A DNA stretch of 64,000 bases, from positions 79,675,060 to 79,739,059 of the forward strand of contig OU744721.1 of NCBI GenBank assembly GCA_916613615.1. Direction: 5' to 3'. Below, in pieces: positions 24,801-39,800 of the stretch (the stretch's first letter is position 1; each line of letters starts with the position of its first letter). Source of the DNA: Steromphala cineraria. Taxonomy: Eukaryota > Mollusca > Gastropoda > Trochida > Trochidae. The position numbers were made by a program, and so were the translations under genes. The notes under the pieces are model-generated. The model saw only the letters and a list, made by a program, of their open reading frames with translations, did not search any database and had not been told where the DNA came from.

Positions 24801-27800
24801 TTGTGGCGAGTGACACTGTGGTAAGTGATTTGATCACTGACGGTATGATGAATTACATTGTGGTGAGTGACACTGTGGTAAGTGATTTGATCACTGACGG
24901 TATGATGAATTACATTGTGGCGAGTGACACTGTGATAAGTGATTTGATGACTGACGGTATGATGAATTACATTGTGGCGAGTGACACTGTGGTAAGTGAT
25001 TTGATGACTGACGGTATGATGAATTACATTGTGGTGAGTGACACTGTGGTAAGTGATTTGATGACTGACGGTATGATGAATTACATTGTGGCGAGTGACA
25101 CTGTGGTAAGTGATTTGATCACTGACGGTATGATGAATTACATTGTGGCGAGTGACACTGTGGTAAGTGATTTGATGACTGACGGTATGATGAATTACAT
25201 TGTGGCGAGTGACACTGTGGTAAGTGATTTGATGACTGACGGTATGATGAATTACATTGTGGCGAGTGACACTGTGGTAAGTGATTTGATGACTGACGGT
25301 ATGATGAATTACATTGTGGCGAGTGACACTGTGGTAAGTGATTTGATGACTGACGGTATGATGGATTACATTGTGGCGAGTGACACTGTGGTAAGTGATT
25401 TGATCACTGACGGTATGATGAATTACATTGTGGCAAGTGACACTGTGGTAAGTGATTTGATGACTGACGGTATGATGAATTACATTGTGGTGAGTGACCC
25501 TGTGGTAAGTGATTTGATCACTGACGGTATGATGAATTACATTGTGGCGAGTGACACTGTGGTAAGTGATTTGATCACTGACGGTATGATGAATTACATT
25601 GTGGCGAGTGACACTGTGATAAGTGATTTGATGACTGACGGTATGATGAATTACATTGTGGTGAGTGACACTGTGGTAAGTGATTTGATCACTGACGGTA
25701 TGATGAATTACATTGTGGCAAGTGACACTGTGGTAAGTGATTTGATCACTGACGGTATGATGAATTACATTGTGGTGAGTGACACTGTGAAAAGTGATTT
25801 GATGACTGACGGTATGATGAATTACATTGTGGCGAGTGACACTGTGGTAAGTGATTTGATGACTGACGGTATGATGAATTACATTGTGGCGAGTGACACT
25901 GTGGTAAGTGATTTGATGACTGACGGTATGATGAATTACATTGTGGCGAGTGACACTGTGGTAAGTGATTTGATCACTGACGGTATGATGAATTACATTG
26001 TGGTGAGTGACACTGTGATAAGTGATTTGATCACTGACGGTATGATGAATTACATTGTGGCGAGTGACACTGTGGTAAGTGATTTGATGACTGACGGTAT
26101 GATGAATTACATTGTGGCGAGTGACACTGTGGTAAGTGATTTGATGACTGACGGTATGATGAATTACATTGTGGCGAGTGACACTGTGGTAAGTGATTTG
26201 ATCACTGACGGTATGATGAATTACATTGTGGTGAGTGACACTGTGATAAGTGATTTGATCACTGACGGTATGATGAATTACATTGTGGCGAGTGACACTG
26301 TGGTAAGTGATTTGATGACTGACGGTATGATGAATTACATTGTGGTGAGTGACACTGTGTTAAGTGATTTGATGACTGACGGTATGATGAATTACATTGT
26401 GGTGAGTGACACTGTGTTAAGTGATTTGATGACTGACGGAATGATGAATTACATTGTGGCGAGTGACACTGTGGTAAGTGATTTGATGACTGACGGTATG
26501 ATGAATTACATTGTGGTGAGTGTCACTGTGGTAAGTGATTTGATGACTGACGGTATGATGAATTACATTGTGGTGAGTGACACTGTGGTAAGTGATTTGA
26601 TCACTGACGGTATGATGAATTACATTGTGGTGAGTGACACTGTGTTAAGTGATTTGATGACTGACGGAATGATGAATTACATTGTGGCGAGTGACACTGT
26701 GGTAAGTGATTTGATGACTGACGGTATGATGAATTACATTGTGGTGAGTGACACTGTGGTAAGTGATTTGATGACTGACGGTATGATGAATTACATTGTG
26801 GCAAGTGACACTGTGGTAAGTGATTTGATGACTGACGGTATGATGAATTACATTGTGGCGAGTGACACTGTGGTAAGTGATTTGATGACTGACGGTATGA
26901 TGAATTACATTGTGGCGAGTGACACTGTGGTAAGTGATTTGATCACTGACGGTATGATGAATTACATTGTGGCGAGTGACACTGTGGTAAGTGATTTGAT
27001 GACTGACGGTATGATGAATTACATTGTGGTGAGTGTCACTGTGGTAAGTGATTTGATCACTGACGGTATGATGAATTACATTGTGGCGAGTGACACTGTG
27101 GTAAGTGATTTGATGACTGACGGTATGATGAATTACATTGTGGTGAGTGACACTGTGATAAGTGATTTGATCACTGACGGTATGATGAATTACATTGTGG
27201 CGAGTGACACTGTGGTAAGTGATTTGATGACTGACGGTATGATGAATTACATTGTGATGAGTGACACTGTGATAAGTGATTTGATGACTGACGGTATGAT
27301 GAATTACATTGTGATGAGTGACACTGTGATAAGTGATTTGATGACTGACGGTATGATGAATTACATTGTGGTGAGCGACAGAGGGACTACTGAAACTAAC
27401 CTCGCAGTCTTTCCCAGTGAGGCCAGGTCTGCAGACACACATGTAGTCATCAGTGAGGTCCTCACAGGCAGTCGCCTTGTTAAGGGCACACTTATCCAAA
27501 CAGTCCTGCACATCAAGGTTACATAGTGCACCTGAAACAAACGAGTCAAAAATATCACCACGCTAAGGTCATTCCTTAGTAATTGACCTTGAGGTTATAT
27601 AGCGAACCTGAAAACAAAAGTCCACAATATTAATAAACTTAGTCTTTTCCTAAGGCTTAGGTGTCAAGATTAAACAACGAATTTTGAACATAGGATTCTA
27701 TCATGTCATTTAAAGGGGCAGTCACACGTTTTTTTTAAATTTTATATTTTAAATTTTTCACTGATAATTGTGTGTTAATGCTAAATGTATAATTTTGATA

Positions 27801-30800
27801 GTGTCAAAAATCTCATTACACAAGCCAATCATCAATAGTCAGAGAAGAAAGTATGTAGATTCCCATAAAATCCATTGGCGGCCATTTTATGTGAACACCT
27901 TTTATTTATTTTGTGTAAGAAAAAGGAATCGCATGGCAAAACTTTACATTATATATTTGAATTATTACTGCTCCATTTAGTTAAAAACATTGTCTTTCAA
28001 TTGGAACAATTAATTGTCTTTTTCTTGACATTATCTTTTAGTCCCCCTAAAAACATGCCACTGCCCCTTTCAGGAAGTCTTTTCCTCAGACCTAGATGTC
28101 AGAACTACATAGCGACCCTGGAACACACAAGTCCATCTTATGAACAAGGTAAGGCTATTCCTCTTTTATTAAGACAGTCTCTTGTCTTATATACCTTAAG
28201 TGAAGTCACTCCATTGTTCTTTGAGGTCTTTATATATTTTAATTCCCTTCTGAATCGTACGGCAAGGGAATTATTCGAGAAATGTCCCTTGGATGCAGGT
28301 TATTATCAAGATAATCGCCATGCAAGGCAGGATATGTTATTATGCTATATCCCTATTCAAATAATTATTTTCGAAAGATCCCTGCAGATAACAGATAAAA
28401 GGCAAGTTAAGTTATATTGAGAAAAGAGTTTCAATATTTGTTGATACTCAGTGGGAAATTCTACTCTGATGTGATCACACTTTTAGTAACTATCATTTTA
28501 CTGTCACAATTCACATCAGCTTTAGCCTTTAAAATTGGAAAAGTTTTGAAAAGACCAAGTAGTTTCCTAGTGATGTAAACTGTACAGCGGTAATCTCAAT
28601 GTTCCCTTCAAATAAAAAAGCTTTTTTAATTGAAGGTTTTGACTCTTGTCGACATTCATAAATTGTTTGACTACGGAAACCTTTTTGTTAAAACATTAAA
28701 GAGACACAGAGTATGTTGATAGGATCACATATGTCAAATTTTGAAATCGATGTTGTTACATCAGGAACCACTAACTGTTACTGAAAATAACAAGTTAAAG
28801 GTCAATCAGCGAAAATACGGCCATTCAAAGTTGGGACTTTGATCGAAAACCGGACAATGTGGCAGTCGAGTGGCGCGCATTTTCGCCAAACGTAATTTTG
28901 AAACCTTGTCATAAGCTGACAGGAAGATATATTCGATTCGATAGTGTTTATTAGGTATTGTAACTAATAGGTAGATAAATTGGATGCTTAATTTCGAATA
29001 TTAAACGTATTTGAGATGTTTTCTTGATTTTTCCATAAAATCAAGCATTTTAGAGATATTATGCATAAAAGGATATATTTGCAAGTCCAATGATGAGATA
29101 TGAACTTCAATCAGCATATTAGATATTTTGTAGCTTATCAAAACCAAATATAATTTTAAGAAAGATACTCTGTGTCACTTTATGTGATGAAATGTTAAGA
29201 ACCGTTAGTGATTGAATAGTTGATGTTTTAAGGAGGTTGGATACCTTTGTTACTGCACATCCGCAACAGTCGGATAATCAGATCAAGCTATTTTAAAGTT
29301 AATGCTATTTTGTTTATTTTTCACTGCAAGTGTGAGATTAAAAAACTAAAAAACTAAAAAATTAAATAATGATTTAGTTTAACAAAAAACAATGACTATG
29401 TTATATTTGTGAACATAAGTATTTGTTTTATGATAAAATTTATTTCACTAATTAACCTTAAAAACTAATGAAAAATTCTAAAAAGGGTAATGTTGACAAT
29501 GAAGAGTTATCTCCCCTGGATGTTGATTTTCATTGATGTGGCTTAATTGAATGTGAATATCTCTGTTATCCGCTGGTGACATATCTTTTTTTCTTTTTAA
29601 TCTTATTCTAGTGTGTATTAACTATAAAATATATAATTTTCAAAAACATCTTAATACGAGAAATTGATTTTTTTTTCATAAAAGAATAATATTTTACAAA
29701 AATAATCATACAAAGAAAAAGGTTATTTGCATGTCTTTACTTAATATTAGTTTCAAGTTCCCTTTTTCCGACTTAGTTTACTTACATACTGCAATGGCTT
29801 AATAGAAAATCATTTAAATAACAATTATATTCCAAAGTTATCTTGAAAAGGAGTTTTTAAATTATTGTATTTTCATCATTGGGTGCCCTAACGGATGGGC
29901 CCTTTTTCGAACAATAACTGTGGTGACATAGTATTTTTATGACACAATTTGATTCAAGACATATTTTTCAACAAAATAAGACCAAATTTAGCTATTTCTT
30001 AATACCTCGATATTTTGTATCCAACCTCCTTAATCTCTGATGTCAATCTGGTAAAACAAATGTTGCTCTTCACCACTAGTTGAAATGAAGTTTCATCAAA
30101 ACATCAATTGTTACTTTTGGTAAGATATCAGAGCAAATACAATTTGAGTCGTATTCTTTCTACCATAATATGACAACAAGATATTATCACAACAAAGTTT
30201 GTCAACAACACACACAATAGTTCATTGTAGTAAACACAGCTGTACATGTGGATATCAGATTTTATACAGTATGATGATAAACTTCACTATTGTTGAATGA
30301 TGTCCTGTCATCTCAAGATAGTTCAAATGGTTCCGGGACAGTTGTCCTTGCAGTGTAGAGTAACATAATAGCTGACGTGTAAGTGTGAACTGCCAACAAC
30401 CCTTTAAATGAAATTCTGATTTGTTGAATGAAACAAACCTGTCCAACCAGAGTCGCAATCGCACGTGTAGGTATTAAGGTCATCCACACATGTGCCATGT
30501 TCGCAGTCGTTGCCCACACAATTATCGACATCGTGCTGACACAACGATCCTTCGTACCCGGTCTTACAGTCACAACTGAAACTGTCCAGTAGGCTGTTAC
30601 AACGTAGCGTGTTGTTCTCGTGGCACATGTCAGGGTCGCAGAAGTTTATTCTTGAACACTGCCCGCTCGAGTCTGAAAATTAAACAAAAGACAGACCGTG
30701 TTGTGAGTTTTTTACTGTCCTGCATCTACTGATTACTTATTCCAATGTTAAAACTAATGTGACAGGTTGAGATATAAGCATTCCTACTGGCTTTGGCTAG

Positions 30801-33800
30801 AGGGATATCCCTTTGAGTGTAGGACTCTCAACCCTGAGGTCCCGGGTTCGAATCACGGTGGAGGTGTTCTGAAAATAACTTTTGTTACACTAACAACAAC
30901 GTAATGCATCAAATGACTGTACTTTTAAACAAAAACCTCAAGTTGTACTTAAAGCGACACATACCTACTCTTGTTTGGAAGGCACAATATTCTCCTTCAA
31001 AAGATCAATATAGCTTGATTAAAACACAATGAATTTCTTCAAAGATCAATTTATCTTTAATAATAGATACTATGTCAAAAGACGCTCAATCTAGATTCAG
31101 TCAAAATGTATTCCTTCAAAAGACAATGTTGATTAAAATATCATGACCTTCTTCAAAAGATGTAAACAAATGTACCTTTCCTTGAAAATTTGAAAAAGTT
31201 TCATGTCACCTTAAATTTCATTCTGCTAAGATAAAACGCAACACATATCTTTCTTTATGTCTGGTATCTACAAACAGTATGCATTTCCCATCTCTGATAT
31301 AGTGTTTCAGGGATAGATGCCATCATTCATCAACCTTGTTACACACGCCATATGGTTTTAGTATGTTTGAACTGCATAGTTCACTCATGTAACTGACGTT
31401 CAGTAGAGTTACTTGAATGTGTCAATATTTGCTAAAGAATGCTTAGTCTAGATGATCCTGAAAGGGACTTCACATTTCAACATTATGTCTGATGTAATAT
31501 ATCATAGTCCCTTTTTCAGAAACTTCAATTAAAAACAATACTTTATTGCAGAACAGATGTTTAGCGGCGCCATCGATCGATCCCCGCCTCAAATTAAGCT
31601 GCATGTGCCAATAACATTGACTATCACCTGAACTCTTCACTGTAATAAGGCTTAAGATACATGGGCCACTACGATTGGTAGGATAAAATGGTTTTATCAT
31701 ACAATGGATAGTGATCTTGGCATAATAAAGCCAACGGATATTTTCGATATCCGTTGGGCGTGGCTAAGGGTCATATACGGATACCGATGCAAATTTCAAA
31801 GGTCAAGGTCGGAACTTCTTTCGAAAATTCCGATGACGTCACAACCGTTAACATTTTGAACGCCTTTAGTAACGGAGATAGGCATTACAATATGAATGAT
31901 ACATTGCATAAACATTAGAAATAACAACAAACTGTATGGGTCTTTAGCCATATGTATGACTTAGCAGTGCTAAAACACTGTCATCACGATTTGAATAAAA
32001 CCGCCAAGCCTCGCAAAATACAATGTTTATTCCTAATGCAGGATATTTACGATCCCAAAACACACTCACATGATAACCTCTATTTATTTCGCAATAGATA
32101 AAGTTCACAATGAAATTCTTAAGTCTATAAAACATGCTGTTCTTATGGATATTTAGTAGACCTACATTTAGTCTCAGAAGTATTCTTTTTCAATATTGAC
32201 AATATTTTAAAACAATTCATGTATTATAAGAAATCAGAGCCCAGAAGGTGTTTTACCTTCTAAAGCTGAGCTATCTAGACTTGCTATACTTTTCTAGACT
32301 GGGTTGGTCATCAGATATTTTTGCTTTAGGATCTGGATGACAGACTAGACATTTAGGTAACAAACCTTTTTCGAAGGGGTGTACACATACACACTCTGCT
32401 GTCAAGTTGATGTAGTTGTTGAGACATATCCCATTGCTACATGCACTCCCTCCACAGTAGTTGAACATGTTTTCGCAGTGCAGACCAGAGAAACCAAAAG
32501 GACAGTCGCACTGATAGCCATCTACAGTGTCCAGACAATTGCCACCGTACAGGCATCCGTCTGGGTTAAGGTCACACTCGTCTGCAAATACATGGCTTTG
32601 GTTAGTAAATACATACAGGATGCATTGTTATTATCATAAAGAGACAATTGAATAGTTTCACACAATTGCTTTCAGTCGAAACATCAATGTAGTTATTTTT
32701 TAAAAGGCTTTTATTTAGATTTTTGCATTAGCATGGACAATCATGCAATATCATCAATGGAATTGTGACACTCTCGGGACATATATACAGTACAATACGT
32801 CAAAAAACATGCAATGAATATTCATAAAACAGCCACAAGGGTTACAGATAAGGGGAGATGTACGTCTAAAAATCAACCATATAAGACCGATGATAATGTC
32901 CTTGCGTACAATATACGCACATTAATACCACTGTTCATTTTGTCATGCATGTCCGTGCAGATCATGTCCATGAAATCTTGTTGAGGAGGATCCCTTAGAG
33001 AGGTACTGATAAAATTGTTTTACCTACGCTTCTACGTTTTCAACGTTCTTCCATTTTTTTAAATATTACTGCATGTGCCTTAATTAGACATAGATCTCAA
33101 CAACAAAAAAGCGTATCAAAATGCTTTTTTGATATCTTGAGAGAATATTGAGTTCACATAACTCAGGACACAACCTGATCATTCAATCTTACTATGAACT
33201 GAACTAACATTTAATCTGTAAAAAGTGATTATGAGTGTTTTGTGTAATTTTTAATTGAATCAAAATTCTTATTAAAATACCTTGAAAATAGGGACACTTC
33301 TGTTATCATTCATTGTGTAATACACAAACAATATTTTTCAATTAAAGTAGTTAAGTTTAAAATAACGATATCTATACATATTGATTTATCTTAATTTGAT
33401 GGCCATTTACATAGAAATTGATACAAGATAATGAGGGATACAATCATAAACAACATACAAAGCAATTTTTTTTTATTTCTTACAATTGCAGCAACTTGCT
33501 AACACTATGATAATGAGAAAACATATATGGATGACAACTTCTTTATTCATGATATGCGACGTTTCGACACAGTTTCTACACAGTTTCTTCAACGACACAA
33601 GAAACTGTGTCGAAACGTCCCATATCATGAATAAAGAAGTTGTCATCCATATATGTTTCTTCATTATCATCATTCCAACTTCTAAAATGCCCCTTAAAGA
33701 AGCTTGCTAACACTATGTCAGTTCACCTTCAAAATCTTGAGATTTCTTCTAAGTAAAATTTGAGGTGTAAATTAACCTTTACTCAATAGTTATCTGAAAC

Positions 33801-36800
33801 CTCGCCCTCCGTAGAATCATGATTCAACCAAAGATGAGATATAATAATAATAATAATAATGGATTTTTAAATTGCGCAAGTTATCCACACACGAATGCAT
33901 GCTCAATGCGCTTATATACCCACTTATATTGGTCTCGCAGTTGGTACCGGTGAAACCAGGAAAACAGCTGCACTGGTAGCGGATATCCTCTCTCGCATTG
34001 CATAGTCCGCTGTTCTCACACGGTAGTGGGATGCATGGGTCCTGGTCTCTCTCACACCTAGAGGCAACGCAAAGGTGCAATAAATTTGGGTTTGGCAGTC
34101 TTGAAGATGATTTAAGAACCTGTAACCATAGTCTATCAATTTGTAACGTCGCGTATAAGCTCCTCAATGATTACTCCCTTATACAACAGAAGTCAACCGT
34201 CGATCCCTGACGCAAGGCATCTTGGGCCTGGGCTTGCAAATGGCGGCAAGCCGTTTTGTATTCAAAAGGAATTAAAACCTTATTTAAGAATTCCCAGAAT
34301 ACACTACACAATTGAAACAGTTTGATCGAAGAAATTGATTAAGAACATAGAAAAGTAGAAAAGATAGTCAGGGTAATGTAAAAATTTGGAATAAATCATT
34401 TCTGTTAAGTGTCATCAGTGTAACTATATATATAGTTTACTGGTACTTACGTATGTCACATGTCACACTTTTTAAATCTGCTCTTTTGTAAATAAACATA
34501 TCTGTTTAGATGTTTAAACAAATCTGGATGTATTAATAACATAGAGAATGGTACAAAAATGAACGTTAAAAAAATAAAGTTATTGTAAAGATATCATATG
34601 GGACATTATGTTACGGTTGAAATCTAAATAGCACTTCAAGTCACTAAAGATGCATATAAAAAGATTTTAAATTTCCTAAATCTAGTTAAAACTAGCTGTA
34701 ATGTTATCGTCCTCTAAGTCCTTACGTTACATCTAGCTACAAACCCATCTGGTCCGTGTCACGCATGCGCAGAAATCAACCAATTGAAAAAGAACTGGCT
34801 GATCTCTTTGAATCGGGCGTCATTAGGATTTATATTGCATTTTAGATATTATGAGCATAAATATCAATGATTTAATGTATGACTTATTGGAAATAACATT
34901 ACAGCAAGTTTTAACTAGATTGACCGATTCTATCAGCTTGTATTAACTAGATTGTCCAATTCAAAGGGATCAGCCAGCTCTTTTTTCATTGGCTGATTTC
35001 CGCGGACCAGGTGGGTTAGTAGCTAGATGTAACGAAAGGACTTAGATGACGATAACATTACAGCTAGTTTTAACTAGATTGAAATTTCCTAATGCATTAT
35101 CATCTTTTTTTTTCAACAATACAGTATATAGCTATATAATATTCTAAGACCAGAAAAAACAATGAAATTTATCAAACACATTTTAAATGTTTTAACACTC
35201 AAATCTGAAATACAATTGACAGAATAAATAGCAAATACTCAATATTATGATCAATGAATATCTACAAATGTGCTACCTGGGTTTGGAGAAGATATATCCC
35301 AAGGGGCAGACACACTCGTAGTTATTGGTGAGGTCACGACAAACCGCCTCGTCGCTGCAGACGTTGTCGACACAGTCGTCATCCTTGTCCAACTCACAGC
35401 GGGGCCCTTCGTAGACTACAACCAATGAAGATCATATAGCATTAACCCTCACCTTTATAAAACATACTGATTCCCTCTAATAAGTGCCAGGTCTCCAATA
35501 AGCCCCGGGCCTCTAATAAGTGACGGGGGTCATTAGTAGTTGAGAAAATAAGCGCCGGGCCTCTTATAAGCGCCGGATCTCTAGTAGCGCTGGGTCCTAA
35601 ACATTAGAAAAATGCTCCCTCAGTAAACATATTACAGGTATTCACGGTAAAAGACAGCTTTAAACAATCTTAAATTTCTGTGAAAGAAATAAGCACTGGG
35701 TCTCCAATAAGCGCTGAGCCTTCTAATAAACGCTGGGGGGTAAAGGGGTGCTGAAAAAATAAGCACCCCGGCGCTTATTAGAGGAAATACGGAACAATGT
35801 GTTGACAGCAGCAAATGTAACTTTTACGAAATTGAGACTACCTTTACAGCTATCCAAAATGAATTGAACGTCATAATATTTGTTGAAAGAAAATCAGGCA
35901 TCAAACAAAAATTTGCCAATCAAGAAATATGAGTTAAACACTACTCCACATACCCACACCAACTCGGTAACCCATTCAATGTTTTGATCACAAAATTTAT
36001 CCAGTGATGTTATACTGTTCAACTTTTGCTAAAGTCTTCTTTTTATTTAAAATGATCAATTTAAATTTATATATGAAAATATGAATGAACATGAGTTATT
36101 ATCACACACAGTCATTCAGTGATGTCTGAAATGGTCATGTACACCTTCAAAAACATGTGCAACAAGAAATTTCCTGTATGGGTTTTCATTGCAAACTGTT
36201 TGTTATCAGTAAAAGGTTCCAACACAACCAAATTTTCATTTAACCTAAATGCTGAATTCAAGACCTCGTATGCCACATTTGAGGACATGCTTGACAACAT
36301 GCTGGAGGTCTGGAAAAATCACAAATGCAACAAGATGACCATTTCATCTACTGCAAGGGCTGTTACTGTATAGACGACTGCATGAGAACAGTTTGCATGC
36401 GAGGCCTAACAGTGTTTGAATTCCCTTAACACCAGCTCACTGAGGTGTACATCCAGAGTAGGATGTCCATTTGACTTAACACCAGCTCACTGAGGTGTAC
36501 ATCCAGAGTAGGATGTCCATTTGACTTAACACCAGCTCACTGAGGTGTACATCCAGAGTAGGCTGTCCATTTGACTTAACACCAGCTCACTGAGGTGTAC
36601 ATCCAGAGTAGGCTGTCCATTTGACTTAACACCAGCTCACTGAGGTGTACATCCAGAGTAGGATGTCCATTTGACTTAACACCAGCTCACTGAGGTGTAC
36701 ATCCAGAGTAGGATGTCCATTTGACTGAACACCAGCTCACTGAGGTGTACATCCAGAGTAGGCTGTCCATTTGACTTAACACCAGCTCACTGAGGTGTAC

Positions 36801-39800
36801 ATCCAGAGAAGGCTGTCCATTTGACTGCTCATCACTTATTCATAGATGAGTCTCGATTTAACTGATAGGATGGCGAGAGTTTGGAGAAGATAGAGGCAAT
36901 GTTTGGCAGATGGCAACCTTGCTGAACATTACAGTATCATGTCTTGGTATTGGGCAATGATTCAGCTAGGATTGAAAGAATGACCTGCATGTCCTCGGAA
37001 ATGACACAATGATTGATACTCATTTAAGGGACGAGATGTTCATCCTGTACAATAATACCGGTAGAAAGAGTACATGGCCCCTATCAAAAGTTGAACAGTA
37101 TATATCACTGTACAGATGTTTGAACTACTTCCAGCTATGTAAATAAATGAGGAGTACTTTACTTCTTCTGATGACAATGTAAAGTTAAATAATAGAACAA
37201 ATACAAAACTAAACAGACTCAACCAGGTTGTTTTTTTCTTCTTTTGACATGGGTAAAGCTAATGCAAACTAGAAAGTGTTTTTACCCGTAAAAACAGATG
37301 TCTCCCCCTTCCTCAAATGCTCCAAACCTCTAAACAATACTATCATAAAGCACCATTAATGTTCTCTGTATAATTCAACTTGAATAAATAACCTATCAAC
37401 TCCACAATTGTAGCAAACAAAATATTCAAAATTGCATGGAAATAAACAAAATAATTTGTTTTAAATCTCAAACCTCCAAAAGGCACATCTACATGATATG
37501 GAGAGACAACATACCAAGATTGTTGCCATGGAAATAAAAACAAATTAAATTTTAAGAAATCTATAACCTCCAAAAGGCACATCTACATGATATGGAGAGA
37601 CAGTATACCAAGTTTGGTGATGATCTGTCACATAGTTTTAGAGATATGCTCCGGAAACGAAATGGGAACACAGACGCCAACGCCAATGCCAAAGCCGACG
37701 GAAACTCAGCTAAAACCAATATGTCTCCCGACCCTTCGGGGGGGGGAGACATAATTACCCATAGCACTCGATGAAATAAACCTGCAAATTCAATTTTAAA
37801 TCCTCTTTATATTTACAGAATGTATCTTGGCAGTCTTTGCGGTAGTATTGGTACGTTGTTGAAGCCAAAAAGTCTGCATTGTCTGGCCGAGCAGACAGGA
37901 GCTGACAAAAGTTGTCTGTTGTGTCATACATCAGGGCCACACAAGTTGAATCAGGTACAGCACATCGATTCTGACAATCCTCCAGTTGTATATTATTCAG
38001 ATCGATGGTATTGGCCAACTGCCCCTTGAACTTGTCTGCTGTCAGAGTCATACTACACGTCTCCTCTGAAGAAAACAAACAGTCTCATTGTCAATATTTG
38101 TGGGCAGAGTGTAATATCAGTGTTTGCAAGAACTGGTTACTTTTTGGTCAGGATTGGTAACTTTTCAAAAATGTTCTATATTTCCCTCTTAGGAATTGGC
38201 TAATTAATTTTCAGGACAGGCTAGATTTCAAATCTAGTTTATACACTGTTAATATGTTGTATTTATGTGTGTTTTAATTGTAAATTACAATCGATCACAA
38301 TTACGGTAGTTGAGACACGGTGTTAATCCTACATGCATAATGGTTACGTCACCAAAGTGGGTTTGTTAAATGCTATGCCCTTTTATAGGGGGTACTGTGT
38401 TCTTGGCATCAAAATAAGTATGTTATTGTTGATAAAAAAATGTAAATGCCATATCACAATTTCGACGAAAGATTTTTCTACAGAGTGCTGTATTTATAAT
38501 CTGAATAGTTAAATTTCATCCCAAACCACATGCAAGTATGATAATGTATCTTTAATTATAATTACAGCAGGCTAGACACGACCATTAGCTGAGAGACTGC
38601 CTGCCTGTAATTAAACATCAACTAACCTCGACCTTACCACTTCTCGATTTTCGTTCAAAGATTTTTCAAAAAAATAATAGCTGGACTTAATTTTTGTTAA
38701 TTTGCCCAATAAACAGCTTTAATTAGCCTTTCATTTAGACAGCCTAATTATCGGCTGTGAAAAGGCCACCTGGGTTAGGGGCCATAAAACTTTTGCGGAT
38801 GTGACGTAATAAACAGACTATACAGAGTAACACATCATTATTTCAACTGAAATACCGCATAAATAATTGTTTAATTACCGTTGATGTGGTTATCTTTTTT
38901 ACACCAAATGCTTAGTAGTGTTACATCGTCAAATAATTTATCTAACTGAGTGGAAAACATTTTCTGAAACTCTTTAATTATATTTTTTTCCTGTGGTATT
39001 GTTAAAATAGATGTATAGATAATGAGGCTGATTCTGTTTATGACGTCACAAAATGGGGCGTGACCAGTCATGCATTCACTTGTTTGTTGTCAGATAGGTC
39101 TAAGCGGCCCATCAAAAGTGGCTTTCATTACTAAACTAAACATATTTTAGTAGCGACCTTAATGCACTATACGATATTGTAATCAGACTTTCTATATTCC
39201 AAAGAAAATAGTGAAATATGTTTGTGGTAATGAACTTTAAGCCTTTTGTTCTGTTCCATGTAAGCTGACATAGCAGAGATATTGTTTTGGCGTTCATGGT
39301 TTCCACCTTTCATTGGTGTCATTTGGTTCTTACCTACCGTATATTACAATGTATAAGGCGAGTTTTTTATGCCAGAAATTAGGGGGTCAAAGAAGGGGGT
39401 CGCCCAATACACAAGGTCAAAAACTAGAGGTCAAGTGAGGAGTATCTGCCAACCCAAAAAGTCAAGCAAGTCAATGTTTACACCGGATGTCCATTACACA
39501 ATCATCGATGTCATCTCAAATTTAATCTTGTACAATAAAATATCTTTGTCTTATTGTTCTTTTTAAATGAAAATATAGAGATAAATATGAATGAAAATTC
39601 AAAATAACTTATCAATCAAAATTATCCATGTAAAGTAAATCGTGTGTAACTCAAAATTAGTTCCAAGGTGATATTGACCACTGTCAGAGAAGGTTTTTTG
39701 AACAAGATCAAGTAAGCATATATCCAGGTTGAGATTGTAAAATATATTGTTAAAGAACATGCCTGAATGGGCATCTTAATGTTCAATAAGAAAATTAGTC

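Noticed and set aside
8700..27383. Common origin of the two 57-bp arrays
   Set aside because: They share only the period; the unit sequences show no similarity on either strand.
26645..27511. 288-codon minus-strand frame joining an EGF to a histidine-rich repeat
   Set aside because: The EGF part is exon 23. The repeat part is read-through past a good GTTAGT donor into the satellite.
20126..27526. 2,466-codon plus-strand open frame
   Set aside because: It is a translation of the 57-bp satellite (19 codons per unit). It runs antisense through a real EGF exon, has no domain, and lies in an intron.
27875..28420. 181-codon plus-strand frame
   Set aside because: It begins inside MITE-B, lacks recognisable motifs and runs into AT-rich intron.
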